Shown here one piece after another: positions 20,727 through 29,992 of a stretch of DNA of 64,000 bases. The DNA lies in the NCBI GenBank assembly GCA_963575745.1, contig CAUYUJ010019948.1:761633-825632 (forward strand), read 5' to 3'. The position numbers and the translations under genes are program-made. The DNA is from Prorocentrum cordatum (taxonomy: Eukaryota > Sar > Dinophyceae > Prorocentrales > Prorocentraceae). Each line of letters begins with the position of its first letter. The stretch's first letter is position 1. A model generated the notes under the pieces. The model did no database searches. It saw only the letters and a list, made by a program, of their open reading frames with translations, and had not been told where the DNA came from.

Positions 20727-21883
20727 CCAGGCACCCGCCCCCCCACCTGTCGGCCAAATGTGGAAACCCCGAAGAAGAAACCGCCCACAAGGATGACCAG
20801 GGTCACCACACTCGGTATCGGGGCTGCTGCGCACACGGTCCCGTCCCAGGTCCCCTCCCCCATAGGTCACTATCACCAGGGCGCCCTCGAGGGCGCGAAG
20901 TTCTTCGCGCTTTGCGGTGCGGCTCCGGTTCCTCCTGATCCTCTTGTTCCCCCTTTGGGGGAGAGCGCGAGAGCGCGATGTTACTCGCGCTTCGCGCAGC
21001 GCGAAGCGAGAAGGTAGGCGCCCTTCAAACACACGGTCCCGTCCTCGGTCCCTCTCTCCATTTCGGTCCTTGCAAGCAGCAAGCGTGCTTTTACACTGCA
21101 CGGAGCGCCGTCCTTGAAATGCAGTGCCCCTATGGGCCCGCAATTCGACGGGAGCTGCCGACCGAATCAAGGACAGGGAGGGGCCATGTAGTTCAATGGA
21201 GTGGACACGTTGCGGCGGGACCGCGCTCCGTCCATTTATCTGACCATGTCAGCAGCATAGTCATGACGCCTCAGGCTGGCAAAAAAAACCCACCGTCCGT
21301 GCATATGTTGTGTAACCACTGGTCAATATTTCGAACCTTGTGTTTTGGGGAAGTCTGAGTCGAGAGCCCCGTTTACGATGGGAGCCTGCCTCCATCCGTG
21401 CACTGGGTGTTTCCAAGTAGAGCGCTCGCGGTGCCAATGCGATGGCCTTTTTTGATACTGAGCCGACATCCATGTTTTTTGTTGTCGGTTGCTTTGAAGA
21501 CGACCGGGCGCGGTGCCATGGGGGAGATATCCATTCTGAAGACACCAGCCGCCCTCCACCAGAGTAAGCGTTGGATTGTATTGCACACGAGTGATCCGTG
21601 CGTGGCGCCGGGGCGAGCGCTCCATTCTGAAAACGACCCGCCCCCAGCCGTGTGAGCCTTGGAAGTTTCAAGCTTGAGTATGCAACGCCAGGCCCGCCCT
21701 AGCCACACGTCTAGCGTTGTGTGACAGGGAGGAGCTCATAAGGAACAGGCGTTAAGGGGAGGGAGGAGAGAGCGAGGGAGGAGGATACCGAGGAGGAAGC
21801 GATGGGCAGGGTGCGGAATAGCAGTTCTCCGAGCACGGCACCTCCAGTTCATGTTCGGCTCTTGGGGCTGGGAGTGTTCGCTG
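20727..21883. other. Unassigned sequence with GCGC-rich and repeat-like blocks
   Basis: 20880-21015 is rich in GCGCGA/TCGCGC palindromes. 21590-21730 carries CATTCTGAAAACGACCCGCC and TTGGAAGTTTCAAGCTTGAG words, similar to the tandem block at 44830-45010. No gene is supported, although minus-strand frames flank the TIR element at 20467-20718. Confidence 0.45.
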
Positions 21884-22010
21884 GGAGGAGGAGGAGGAGG
21901 AGGAGGAGGAGGAGGAGGAGGAGGAGGAGGAGGAGGAGGAGGAGGAGGAGGAGGAGGAGGAGGAGGAGGAGGAGGAGGAGAAGGTGGAGGAAGAGGAGGT
22001 TAAGGAAGAG
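21884..22010. repeat. (GAG)n purine tract
   Basis: Pure GAG triplets leading directly into dispersed repeat E. Copies 2 and 3 of E are likewise preceded by purine-rich stretches. Confidence 0.95.
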
Positions 22011-22300
22011 AGGGAGGAGAAGGAAGGCCAGTGTAAACCCAAGACTCGTTAACGATGTTGCAATCCACACTCCCTTCAAGTTCCCTTCCCATAAGTCCTT
22101 ATCCGAAGTTAGTTGCATTGCAGGAAGTGCAAAGTGCCCCTTGGAAGACAATCGTTTGAGAATCCCACTTCATTCCAGACCACCCGAATTTCATCCGTGG
22201 GACTGCAATGCCGCGAACCAACGCCGCCTTTGTGTCTTGACAGTTTTCAACCGTGCCAGAATACCAGTCCTGGGCCTCAGACGTACGAGCCCTTGAGAGT
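22011..22300 (+). repeat. Dispersed repeat E, copy 1
   Basis: Shares AGTGTAAACCCAAGACTCGT-TAACGATGTTGC-type sequence with 26895 and 44490, the CAAGTTCCCTTCCCATAAGT block, and a closing CGCCTTTGTGTCTTGACAGT block (27305 and 44680 equivalents). About 300 bp and well diverged, so an old family. Confidence 0.75.
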
Positions 22301-23130
22301 GATACAAACTTCATCGGTTCGCCTCTGAATTTGCGCTGGTCGTAGCGGTGTTTGTGGTAAATGATGCCGCCAAGATCGGTTACATGTTTGTGAGACAGTT
22401 CGTTGTATGCAGCGACTGCTGGGTCGAGGCCACTACTGCTCTGGAGTGCAGCGACGCAGGCTTCCTTTCGAATGAGGTTGGTATCCAGTCGATCCAGTGG
22501 TTTGGACTGCGTGGTGTTTTGGGAGCCATGTCGCTTGCGAGGGAAGCAAGGTACGTGTCATCTATCGAACCACTACGATTGTTACAGCAGTACCGGGCTG
22601 GTCGCGGAAGGTTTCGTGTTTTGGTTTCGTTTTGAGCGCCCAGTGTTTTCGAAACGGTGAGAGGGAGAAAGAGAGGGATACAGGGATACACATAAACATA
22701 TACTGCTGGAGCAGGATAACGAATGATATGACCAGTCCCGTCACGAGGAGGAGGAGGCGGAGGAAGAGGGGGGGTCACGGAGGGTAAGGGCGAGGGAAAG
22801 TTGGCAGACACAGGCGGAGGAGGCTTCTTGCCCTTCATCCTCCTTCCCCTCCCTTTCCTCATCCTGGTCCTCGCCATCCCCCTCAATGAGAATAGCGCGC
22901 CCTGGGAACAGGTCGTGTCATCTAGGCACGTGACGCTTGACGTTCTCCGTCGTCGAGCAGCTACGAGCTTGGATATTACTGTGGAACTCCCTTGGGATCG
23001 CAAGGGCGTGTGTCCCGTGCGCGACACGATGTCCGGTTATCCGAGCAGCTCTTGGCGACGCATGTCAAATTCCAGTGGATCCTATTCCTGCTCGTCCGCG
23101 TGCGCCTCCCCTCCTTCCAAGCCGCCACAG
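22301..23130. other. Unassigned; minus-strand frame without domain
   Basis: A minus-strand frame of about 215 codons (22380-23027) is open but has no recognisable domain. A Lys/Arg-rich segment near 22830-22880 looks protein-like on the minus strand. Not called. Confidence 0.35.
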
Positions 23131-23309
23131 GTCCAAATCCGATGACAAGAAGAAGAGGAAGGACAAGAAGAAGGACGGCCGCCGCTGTTTATTGCTCCCC
23201 CCTAAGAAGGAAGCGGGGGCGAGGGCTGAGGGAGCGAGCGGGGCAGCAGCTGCCGACGAGAGCGAGACGGGAAGGCAGGCCACTGCGGCGAAGACGGTCT
23301 CAGAGATGC
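23131..23309 (+). CDS. Candidate exon, Lys-rich then Ala/Glu-rich
   Basis: Opens after CCACAG and closes before GTAAAAAC, so both splice sites are good. The frame reads SDDKKKRKDKKKDG, then KKEAGARAEG and AAAADESETGRQATAAKTVS, a charged low-complexity exon unlike the adjacent repeats. No stop for its 179 bases. It belongs to an unidentified gene, and neighbouring exons were not found. Confidence 0.35.
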
Positions 23310-23489
23310 GTAAAAACATATCTGGGCCCCGCCGCTTCGCAGCCCGCAGGAGCTCACTGGCCTCCGCCCCGCTCCGGGGAGAGTGGGTGGGGGCACCGGA
23401 CGCTCTGACAGCTTGGTCGGATGAAGGCTACATCCCTCAAGCAGAGCACGGGACCAGAACAGGCAGTTCCTTACGGTGGGCGCGGGCTG

Positions 23490-23772
23490 TGTGGAGCGGA
23501 CTCCTGCGAGCGGTCGCGGACGGCGCCTGATGCCCGCCCCCCTCAATCTGCAGCGGAGGCCAATGCCAAGAAACGCCCTGCTTGCCTCCAGGGTGCGCTG
23601 GGTTTCTGGGGTCTCGATGGTCTTGCCACTGAAGGGATGACGCTCCCACACCAAAATTCAAGGGACGCCCTGGGGTCTCAGGGTTGGGTTTCTTGTGGGA
23701 GGTGTCTTGTGGACGGGCCTCCACTGTACTGTGAGCGGCCGCGAACGGCGCCCGATGCACGCCCCCATCCAA

Positions 23773-23775
<3 letters not shown>
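23490..23775. repeat. Imperfect direct duplication, about 219-bp offset
   Basis: GTGGAGCGGACTCCTGCGAG with GGACGGCGCCTGATGC (from about 23492) recurs as GTGGACGGGCCTCCACTG with GAACGGCGCCCGATGC (from about 23711). Intervening words (CGCCCTGCTTGCCTCCAGG / CGCCCTGGGGTCTCAGG) are also paired. Confidence 0.55.

Positions 23776-23821
<46 letters not shown>
23776..23821. repeat. (AT)n microsatellite
   Basis: About 23 AT dinucleotides. Confidence 0.97.
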
Positions 23822-23824
<3 letters not shown>

Positions 23825-24030
23825 GCGCGCCACGAGTTGACGCGGCGCGCAACGTCGCGTGCCAGGATTCCCCGCCCTGCGCGCGCACGAGGCACGCCCG
23901 CGTGAGTGCCCCCTGCAAGCGCGCCCGAAAGCCGGCCCGTGAGCGCGCCTCGGAGCGCGCCTCCTAGAGGGCACCCTCGAGTGTGGCCGTTGTTGGATTG
24001 CACACTCGACCCTGTGACCGCTAATTTTCA
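23822..24030. other. GCGCGC-rich sequence
   Basis: Dense GCGCGCC/GGCGCGC words (possible Z-DNA). Similar composition at 24840-25010 and 36700-37130. No gene. Confidence 0.4.
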
Positions 24031-24190
24031 GGAGGGGAAGAAACACACAGACACAATTAATCGTCCATTCCCGAGAAAATATAGGAAAATATGGGAAGTG
24101 GGGGGCAGACAAAAACCAAGAAAATATGGAAAAATATGGTTAATCTTTTTATTTGTGTGTATTTATTTGTGTGTCCCAGGGCCCCTTCAA
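24031..24190. repeat. Dispersed repeat H, copy 3
   Basis: AAACACACAGACACAATTAA to TTATTTGTGTGTCCCAGGGC, closely matching copy 2 at 7405-7564. Confidence 0.8.
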
Positions 24191-24359
24191 ATTTGCTGGG
24201 GGGTGCGAGGGGGGGCAATACTCGCCTCGGGGCGACCTCTGGGGCGCCCACGGGCGCTGGAGTTCCACGAGCCAGGCCCAGCGTTGTGGCCGCACCCGCC
24301 TCGAATGACCACGAAGGCATCTTTGAAGTTAGAATGCCCCCGACCAAGGACATCAGGAA

Positions 24360-24610
24360 CTCAGTGGGCCCTGGAAACGGCAGGGCCATTTTTTCACCAG
24401 TTCCGTTTTTTTGTTTTTTTTGCCTGTTCCGACTGAGTTTTGGTTACCGGTTCCGTCGCCGTTGTTTGACCGGTTCCGGCCCCGGTTCCACTCCTGGAGC
24501 CTTTTTTTGCCGTTTCCGGTCGCCGTTTTTTTGTCGTTTCCATTTTCAAGGGACATTTGTTTTTCGAAAACGGTGAAAAAACGGCCCTGCCGTTTCCGGG
24601 GCCCACTAAG
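24360..24610. mobile_element. 251-bp TIR element with 8-bp target duplication (family I, copy 2)
   Basis: Left end CTCAGTGGGCCCTGGAAACG. The complement of the right end is CTTAGTGGGCCCCGGAAACG. The TIR is about 39 bp, through GGCAGGGCC and TTTTTTCACC. Exact 8-bp duplication ATCAGGAA at 24352-24359 and 24611-24618. The interior is the reverse complement of 20467-20718. An 8-bp duplication is typical of hAT, or of 8-9-bp Mutator-like transposition. GT lies four bases inside each end and AG at the outer edge. Confidence 0.94.
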
Positions 24611-24618
24611 ATCAGGAA

Positions 24619-25087
24619 GTGCCTCCAGCCGCAGCCCTCTACGGTAGTTGATATCGCTAAGCATTGCCATGGCGGGCCACCCCCTAAGTTCCAGACTCTG
24701 GGCCAACTGGGACCACTGAGAGGAAGTAATGAGGGAGACGCACCCCTCTCAAGGGGATGCTACATCCGAGTCCGCATTCGGGACCGGGGGAGGGGGGCTG
24801 CGTGGACGCGTTTCGGTCCTCCTTGAAACGTGCCGCGACCAGGGCGCGAGGCCGCGCGTAAGCGCCCCCTTCTCCTCGCGGTGTGCCCCGCCGTCGGCCC
24901 GGCGCACTCTCGCGCACGACCCGTTTGTTTCCGCCGCCCTGGCGGCACTAGCTCGGAGGCGCCCACTTTCGGGAGCGCAGGCTGCGCTCGCCCACGTGCA
25001 AATGCGGGCGCGATGCGCAGGATCGTCCATTTCACCGACCCCCTGATCTGTTATCCCCACCCCCACCCCAGACCTCTACCGTCGCAT
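24619..25087. other. Unassigned; minus-strand frames open toward the TIR element
   Basis: Minus-strand frames on either side of 24360-24610 are open in two phases and would join in frame if the element were removed as an intron. 24840-25010 is GCGC-rich. No domain was recognised. Confidence 0.35.
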
Positions 25088-25138
25088 ATCCCATCAGTTG
25101 GGGATACACCCTTCGAAACCCGCAGCAAACGGCTTGTA

Positions 25139-25296
25139 TTACCAGCCTGGGACATATCCCTATCCCCAAGCTGGGCACCTCCTCATCACGACGCCAATCT
25201 TAGGGATTCCCTTATTTTTTGAGGGCGAATCCCTAAGATTGTCGTCGCCTTTTGGCGTGCCAATCTTAGGGATAGGGATACGTTCGAGGCTGGTAA
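25139..25296. mobile_element. 158-bp TIR element, family L copy 1
   Basis: Left end TTACCAGCCTGGGACATATC then CCTATCCC. The complement of the right end is TTACCAGCCTCGAACGTATC then CCTATCCC. Internal CCAATCTTAGGGATTCCC also faces its complement. The flanks (TTGTA left, TTATA right) would suit a TA target, as in Tc1/mariner (Stowaway-type) MITEs. It interrupts a sequence seen uninterrupted at 8900-9050. Confidence 0.85.
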
Positions 25297-25510
25297 TTAT
25301 ACCCCCATCCAGGGGGGTACATCGGCCTGTCGGGCCCGGGCAGCTCCTTTGTGGGGATAGGGGATCGGATGAGCGAGGCTTCGCTGTGCCAGTTTTTTCC
25401 GCTCCGGGGGGACGTGCGCCACGCCGGCGGCAGCGTGGCGGCCTTTTGCATGTGCGGTTTGCGCGCCGCCTCGCGCAGCTCCCCACGCCGCCTGACCAGA
25501 GGGGCTCCGC

Positions 25511-25668
25511 TTTCCAGCATCGAACGTATCCCTATCCCTAAGATGGACACGCCAAAAGGCGATGACAATCTTAGGGATTCGCCCTCAAAAAATAAGGGAA
25601 TCCCTAACATTGGCATCGTGATGAGGAGATGCCCAGCATAGGGATAGGGATATGTTCCAATCTGGTAA
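25511..25668. mobile_element. 158-bp TIR element, family L copy 2 (opposite orientation)
   Basis: Reads as the reverse complement of 25139-25296, including CCCTCAAAAAATAAGGGAAT and AACGTATCCCTATCCCTAAG, with the same length. One terminus is eroded (TTTCCAGCATCG). The two copies face each other about 215 bp apart, forming a large potential hairpin. Confidence 0.85.
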
Positions 25669-26839
25669 TCCGCGCGGGGTGTCGGCGACCGCCCGCCCCA
25701 GCAGTCGCGCGAACGTTTGGACATCCACATCGAAGCGAGGCGCGGCAGGCTTGAAAGGAAGCACCCGTCGGTGTCACGGCTGAGCGTCTCGGTGCGACCC
25801 AGGTTGGGGGACACTCTGGGGGTGAGGAGGTGTTTGTGTGTGGGTGGTGCGAGAGGGGCATTGACATTCCCGCGGCCTGGCTTGTCGGGCGGGCGAGAAT
25901 TTGTCGGGCGGATATGTTCCCGCGTTCGTCTCGTTCTTCCCTTCGTGGCAGTTCCTCGTTCATCTCCCCCCCGCGCCGTGTTCCTTTTGCATGTCCATCT
26001 TATTTACACATCATGACGCGTCCTTCTTGCTTGCTTGTGCCATGTGTGTTTGTTGTTGTTTTATCATCCTTAGTTCGTGTTGGTTGTTGCTTCCTGTTTT
26101 GTTGCTGGTTCATGTTGTTTGCCCTGCTGTGACCATCCTTAGCTGTTGGTTTGTTATCCTCGCTTCCCCGACATCACCTCTTCTTGCGTGGTTACGCTGA
26201 ATGCAAAAAGGCTCCTCGACCGAAATATCGCACCGCGCGCTACGTATTTCAAGACTTGCAGGCGGAACGAATCATGTGAACACGGGAAGGAGGTGTGGAA
26301 GCATTCGGAGGAAGAGATGGCGGGCGGAGGAGTAGTCCCGGGCTTGTCTACTCGGCGTAGAAGATTTTGCTCCCCGATGCCATTTCCCGGGAGTGGCAGC
26401 CGCGAGGAGGTCGAGAAGTCTTCCAGCAAGCAGAAGGACAAGGACGAGGGAGGGGCTGGCGGCACCAGCGCCCTCGAGGGTCGTACGTTTTTCTGTTGTC
26501 TCTCTCTCGCTCTCTCTCTCTCTTTTCCCCCTCGCCGGACCTCCCTCACCTCCCTCCTCCTCCCTCGCACCACTTCCTAACCGCCTTCAAGGACGCCTGC
26601 GATCCGGTTTGGGATGCATTTCTTTTTGCTGGCTCGGGCCGCGATCATCGTTCGAGTCGATCCTCCGCAGCGGCAAGGGCAGGCCAGAGGTGGGCGCTGC
26701 AATCTGGGCTGCGATCCAATGTCGCTTGGATCTGGGGCGTTTCGACGGCGATCCGATCCGTTTCCGGGCCGATCCGAGTTTGCGATTCGTTCCAGCTTCG
26801 GCCTACCTCCGTCGCGACACGACCGTCCGCCGGCCAGGG
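25669..26839. other. Unassigned; one possible short exon
   Basis: Around 26397-26483 a frame reads REEVEKSSSKQKDKDEGGAG, protein-like and followed by a GT-containing GGTCGTACG and a (CT)n run. It resembles the charged candidate exon at 23131-23309 in style. Otherwise nothing identifiable. Confidence 0.3.
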
Positions 26840-27400
26840 GGGAGGAAGAGGAGCAGCAGCAGAAGAAGGAAGAGGATGATACGGAAAGGAGGAGGATGAC
26901 CAGCGTAAACGCAAGACGCATCAACGATGTTGCCATGCATTTTCCCGTCCAGTTCCCTCGTCATGGTTCCCTACAAAAATCCCGCTTCGTGTCGGGAAGT
27001 ATTCAATTGCAAGACAAGCGTCCGCGGAATTTCAGTCATGTTCAACACAAGCCCTGAGATTTCAACACTGGAGTTAAGTCGGGCATGTCCTTCTACAGGA
27101 CGAATTTTCAACAACTGTCAAACAATCGTACGGGAACGATTTGTCATTGTTTGTTGTGTATGTTGTTCAGTATTTTCATGTTTCGTCCAAAATCCGTTTG
27201 TATTGCGACGCGCCCGACCGAACGCTGGCAAACAACGTGATTGTCGAGACCTGACAGTCCGTCATTGTGTCTGGAGCGATTTCAACGCACCGAATCACAG
27301 TGATTTTTGCGCCTTGACAGCCCTAAATCGCGTCAGGAAGCAGTCGTTGGGATCCCAACCTCACGGAAGGATGAACCATCCAGACAGGACAATTGGCGTT
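26840..27400 (+). repeat. Dispersed repeat E, copy 2
   Basis: After a GAGGAAGAGGAGCAGCAG stretch, CAGCGTAAACGCAAGACGCA-TCAACGATGTTGC and CCAGTTCCCTCGTCATGG align with 22030 and 44490. TTTTTGCGCCTTGACAGCC aligns with the closing block. Longer than copy 1 owing to an internal insert between about 27010 and 27280. Confidence 0.7.
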
Positions 27401-28165
27401 TACTAACAAGGCCCTGGGCGTTTATTAAAGACCTTGCCTTGTTCGACTCCTTCCTTGGATCCGTTTACTGAACGGCTTCGCTTGTCGGGGTGATTGTTAT
27501 GGGGGTGGATTATCTGCCCTCTACAACCGAACGGGTCCAGATAACTGCGCTAATGTTTCTTGTTGGTAAAGAGTGAAACGAATGCGCGCGGTGCTGAGTC
27601 GAGTCACGCGTCTTGAAAACCGCCCGCCGTTTGTCTTTGAGACGGTCGCGCAATTTCAAGACGAATGCGCGGGGCGCTCAGGCAAGAGGCACACTTTGAA
27701 AACAGCTAGCTTTCAAGCCTTGGGTTGTTCCGATTGGCAGTTTCCATGATCATCAACGGCAAGGAGGTCCACAATAAATGCCTTCAGCCCGCCCGCCCTA
27801 CCGACACGTCCGGGGGTGCGACAAAGGGGGGTATTTGAAAGCGGACGGATGCATGTGGAGGAGGCGACGAGGAGGAGGAAGAGGGGACGATAAGGAAGAG
27901 GAGAGGCGGAGGAGGAAAAGCTGGAGGAGGTCTCTGGATACGAGCACCCAAGTTTCGGTGCAACCGCTGGCGTTTACCTCGAAGTTCACGTCCGCAGCAT
28001 CGCGACACGACGCGTTTGTTACCTGAGCTCTCGCGTCGTCAAGGGTACGATTTATCCCTGTAACCGTCGATCCGCTAGCATGGTAGCGGGGCGAGGTGAT
28101 GGCAGCGATGCCCGGCTCGGGCGTACCCGCTGCCCGTCAATGTTAGACGAATGTCAATCGCGTAG
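27401..28165. other. Unassigned sequence with degraded repeat words
   Basis: 27585-27720 has GAATGCGCGCGGTGCTGAG and TTGAAAACCGCCCGCC words shared with 44840-45010. 27855-27935 is purine-rich. No gene. Confidence 0.4.
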
Positions 28166-28600
28166 ATTATTGAGCTATTCTGGCGACAGGCGAATGACCA
28201 CGGCGACTGCTGTTTTGTCAAAGCAGCATTCCATGCCAACCTCGGCGCATTGGCGAAATACCTGGAAGAACAGGAACGCCCGGGTAACAAACCATTGCCT
28301 AATGAATACGAGATGTCGATGGTGAAGGTGTCTGGGTGATCCAACGCGGCGGTGCTGAGCATCGCCAGCCGTGAGACACAGCATGAGACAGAGCTTGCGA
28401 CCGCGAAGGTGGGAGGCGCCGACCCGGAAATTGTGATTGAACCAGATATGACCACATATGCGATGTTGACATTTAGGAGCCAGACATCAACGCAAGTCAG
28501 CAAATTCCCACGCGCGAGTCCAAGGACATCCAATCCACTCCAGAGCTGCACTGGGGACCGAGCTAAATTTCGCGAGTGGGGCGAGCACCCACTTATCGCG
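28166..28600 (+). pseudogene. Decayed coding-like segment, family unknown
   Basis: From 28166 one frame reads IIELFWRQANDHGDCCFVKA, AALAKYLEEQERPG-like sequence (GALAKYLEEQERPGNKPLPN) and EYEMSMVKVSG, then a TGA at 28337-28339. The same frame then continues open to 28699 (DPEIVIEPDMTTYAMLTF). The composition is protein-like and unlike the repeats, but the stop and the absence of a start suggest a broken gene or mispredicted exons. A minus-strand frame also spans it. No family recognised. Confidence 0.3.
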
Positions 28601-28765
28601 TTTGCCCGAAGCATCGACGGAACCCGCAAATGTCGCAGTGCCCCGCAGGTATGGAAAACAAGTACGGGGTTGGAGCGTCTGCGGCCTGCGAGGCTCTGAA
28701 GAAGCCCGCCGCCGGCAATTTCTTACAATTTGTACAGTGGGCCCGCCGCGAGGATCGATTATTCG
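28601..28765 (-). repeat. Cassette P, copy 2, with zinc-ribbon-like frame
   Basis: On the minus strand a frame reads SRRAHCTNCKKLPAAGFF, then RASQAADAPTPY and, further on, GHCDICG: two CxxC pairs. It parallels the frame in 17498-17625. It borders the 11-bp satellite at 28780 in the same relative orientation as copy 1. Confidence 0.6.
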
Positions 28766-28779
28766 TTTAATCGATGTGG

Positions 28780-29045
28780 ATGGGTCGCGGGGTGGGTCGC
28801 GGGTGGGTCGCGGGTGGGTTGCGGTTTGGTCGCGGGCGGGTCGCGGGTGAGTCGCGGGCCGGTTTGTGGGTGGGTCGCGGTTGGGTTGCGGGTGGGTCGT
28901 GCGTGGGTCGCGGGCGGGTCGCGGGGGCGGTCGCGGGCGGGTCGCGGGGGGGGGGGGGGGGGTCGAGGGCGGGTCGCGGGCGGGTCGCGAAGTGGGTCGC
29001 GGCTCGGTCGCGAGCGCGTCGCGGGGGGGTCGCGGGGCGGGCCAA
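28780..29045 (+). repeat. 11-bp GGGTCGCGGGT satellite, array 2
   Basis: About 24 degenerate units, including a run of G residues near 28950-28962. Arg/Gly or Pro/Arg frames are artefacts. Confidence 0.92.
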
Positions 29046-29085
29046 ACAACAACAACAACAACAGCAACGACAACAACAATATCAT
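29046..29085. repeat. (AAC)n tract
   Basis: AACAACAAC with GCAACGAC interruptions, closing array 2 as AAC/TTG tracts close arrays 1, 3 and 4. Confidence 0.85.
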
Positions 29086-29195
29086 CCAGAGTCCGCATCG
29101 CGGAAAATCACGTCAGCCGCGCAACGAGGGATAATGAATGGCCGATCGGCACCCTCACTCTGCGGAAAGAACGTTAAGTTCCACGCTCGCGACAA

Positions 29196-29992
29196 TTGAC
29201 AGAGCGCTTTCGGATCCCAGCGAAGAACGCGACACCCCATGGACCGTGCGCGGCAATATTGCAGCGGCGCCTCAGGCTCCAGTGCAACAGAACAGCGCGA
29301 GAGAAAACTATTGCATACAGGGGGGGAAAGGATGCGCCTGGCGGGGGGGGCAATGACCTTGACGAGGGTTTGCGGTGTATCTCCGCATGGCAATCGGACA
29401 GCGACGAGGCGCGCGTTGAGTTGAGCAGACGCAGAAGTGATCAAGACCTTCTCGCCAACAAGACAATTCGAATCACATCCCACCGTAACCGGGTTTACAT
29501 GGTCGGCAAAGACGGGGGGGGCCAGGAATGCAAAATAACCGACGAGAAAAGCAGCGCCGCTTCGGTCCAACGGGAACAGCGGGTGGCCTTGGTTCAGAAG
29601 TTCCACTCTTGTAAACAAATGCACGAGCTTCCGTGACCTCTCCAGATAACGGCCACGAGCAGCATCATGCGCCACCGGTAATGACTACACGGCTATCTGC
29701 AACAATGCGCGTTCAAGACGCCAGAGTCGTCAACCCCCGAATCACAGCAAAAGTTGAGTTTCAGATGTTAGGTGTGGGCGCGCACTGTGCGCCTGCATTT
29801 GGCACGGAGAGGATGGCGACGACGCGGTCGTTGGAAGGGTTGGCAAGGCTGAGTAGAGAGAAGAGCCAATTGCTCGCCCAGGAAGGCTCCGAGAACATTG
29901 CGACGACGACGGAAAGATTGATAATCGCGTTCCCCAGAGGCCCGCGGACGGAAATGGCAGTCAAGTTTGGATGGGAGCGAGGATGGAGCTGA
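29196..29992 (+). pseudogene. Two adjoining coding-like frames, unidentified
   Basis: 29196-29636 contains NDLDEGLRCISAWQSDSDEA and SDQDLLANKTIRITSHRNRV. 29633-29992 contains RSLEGLARLSREKSQLLAQE and TERLIIAFPRGPRTEMAV. Both look more protein-like than the surroundings and are in different frames, so they may be exons or a decayed gene. No domain was recognised, and a minus-strand frame of equal length overlaps. Confidence 0.25.
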
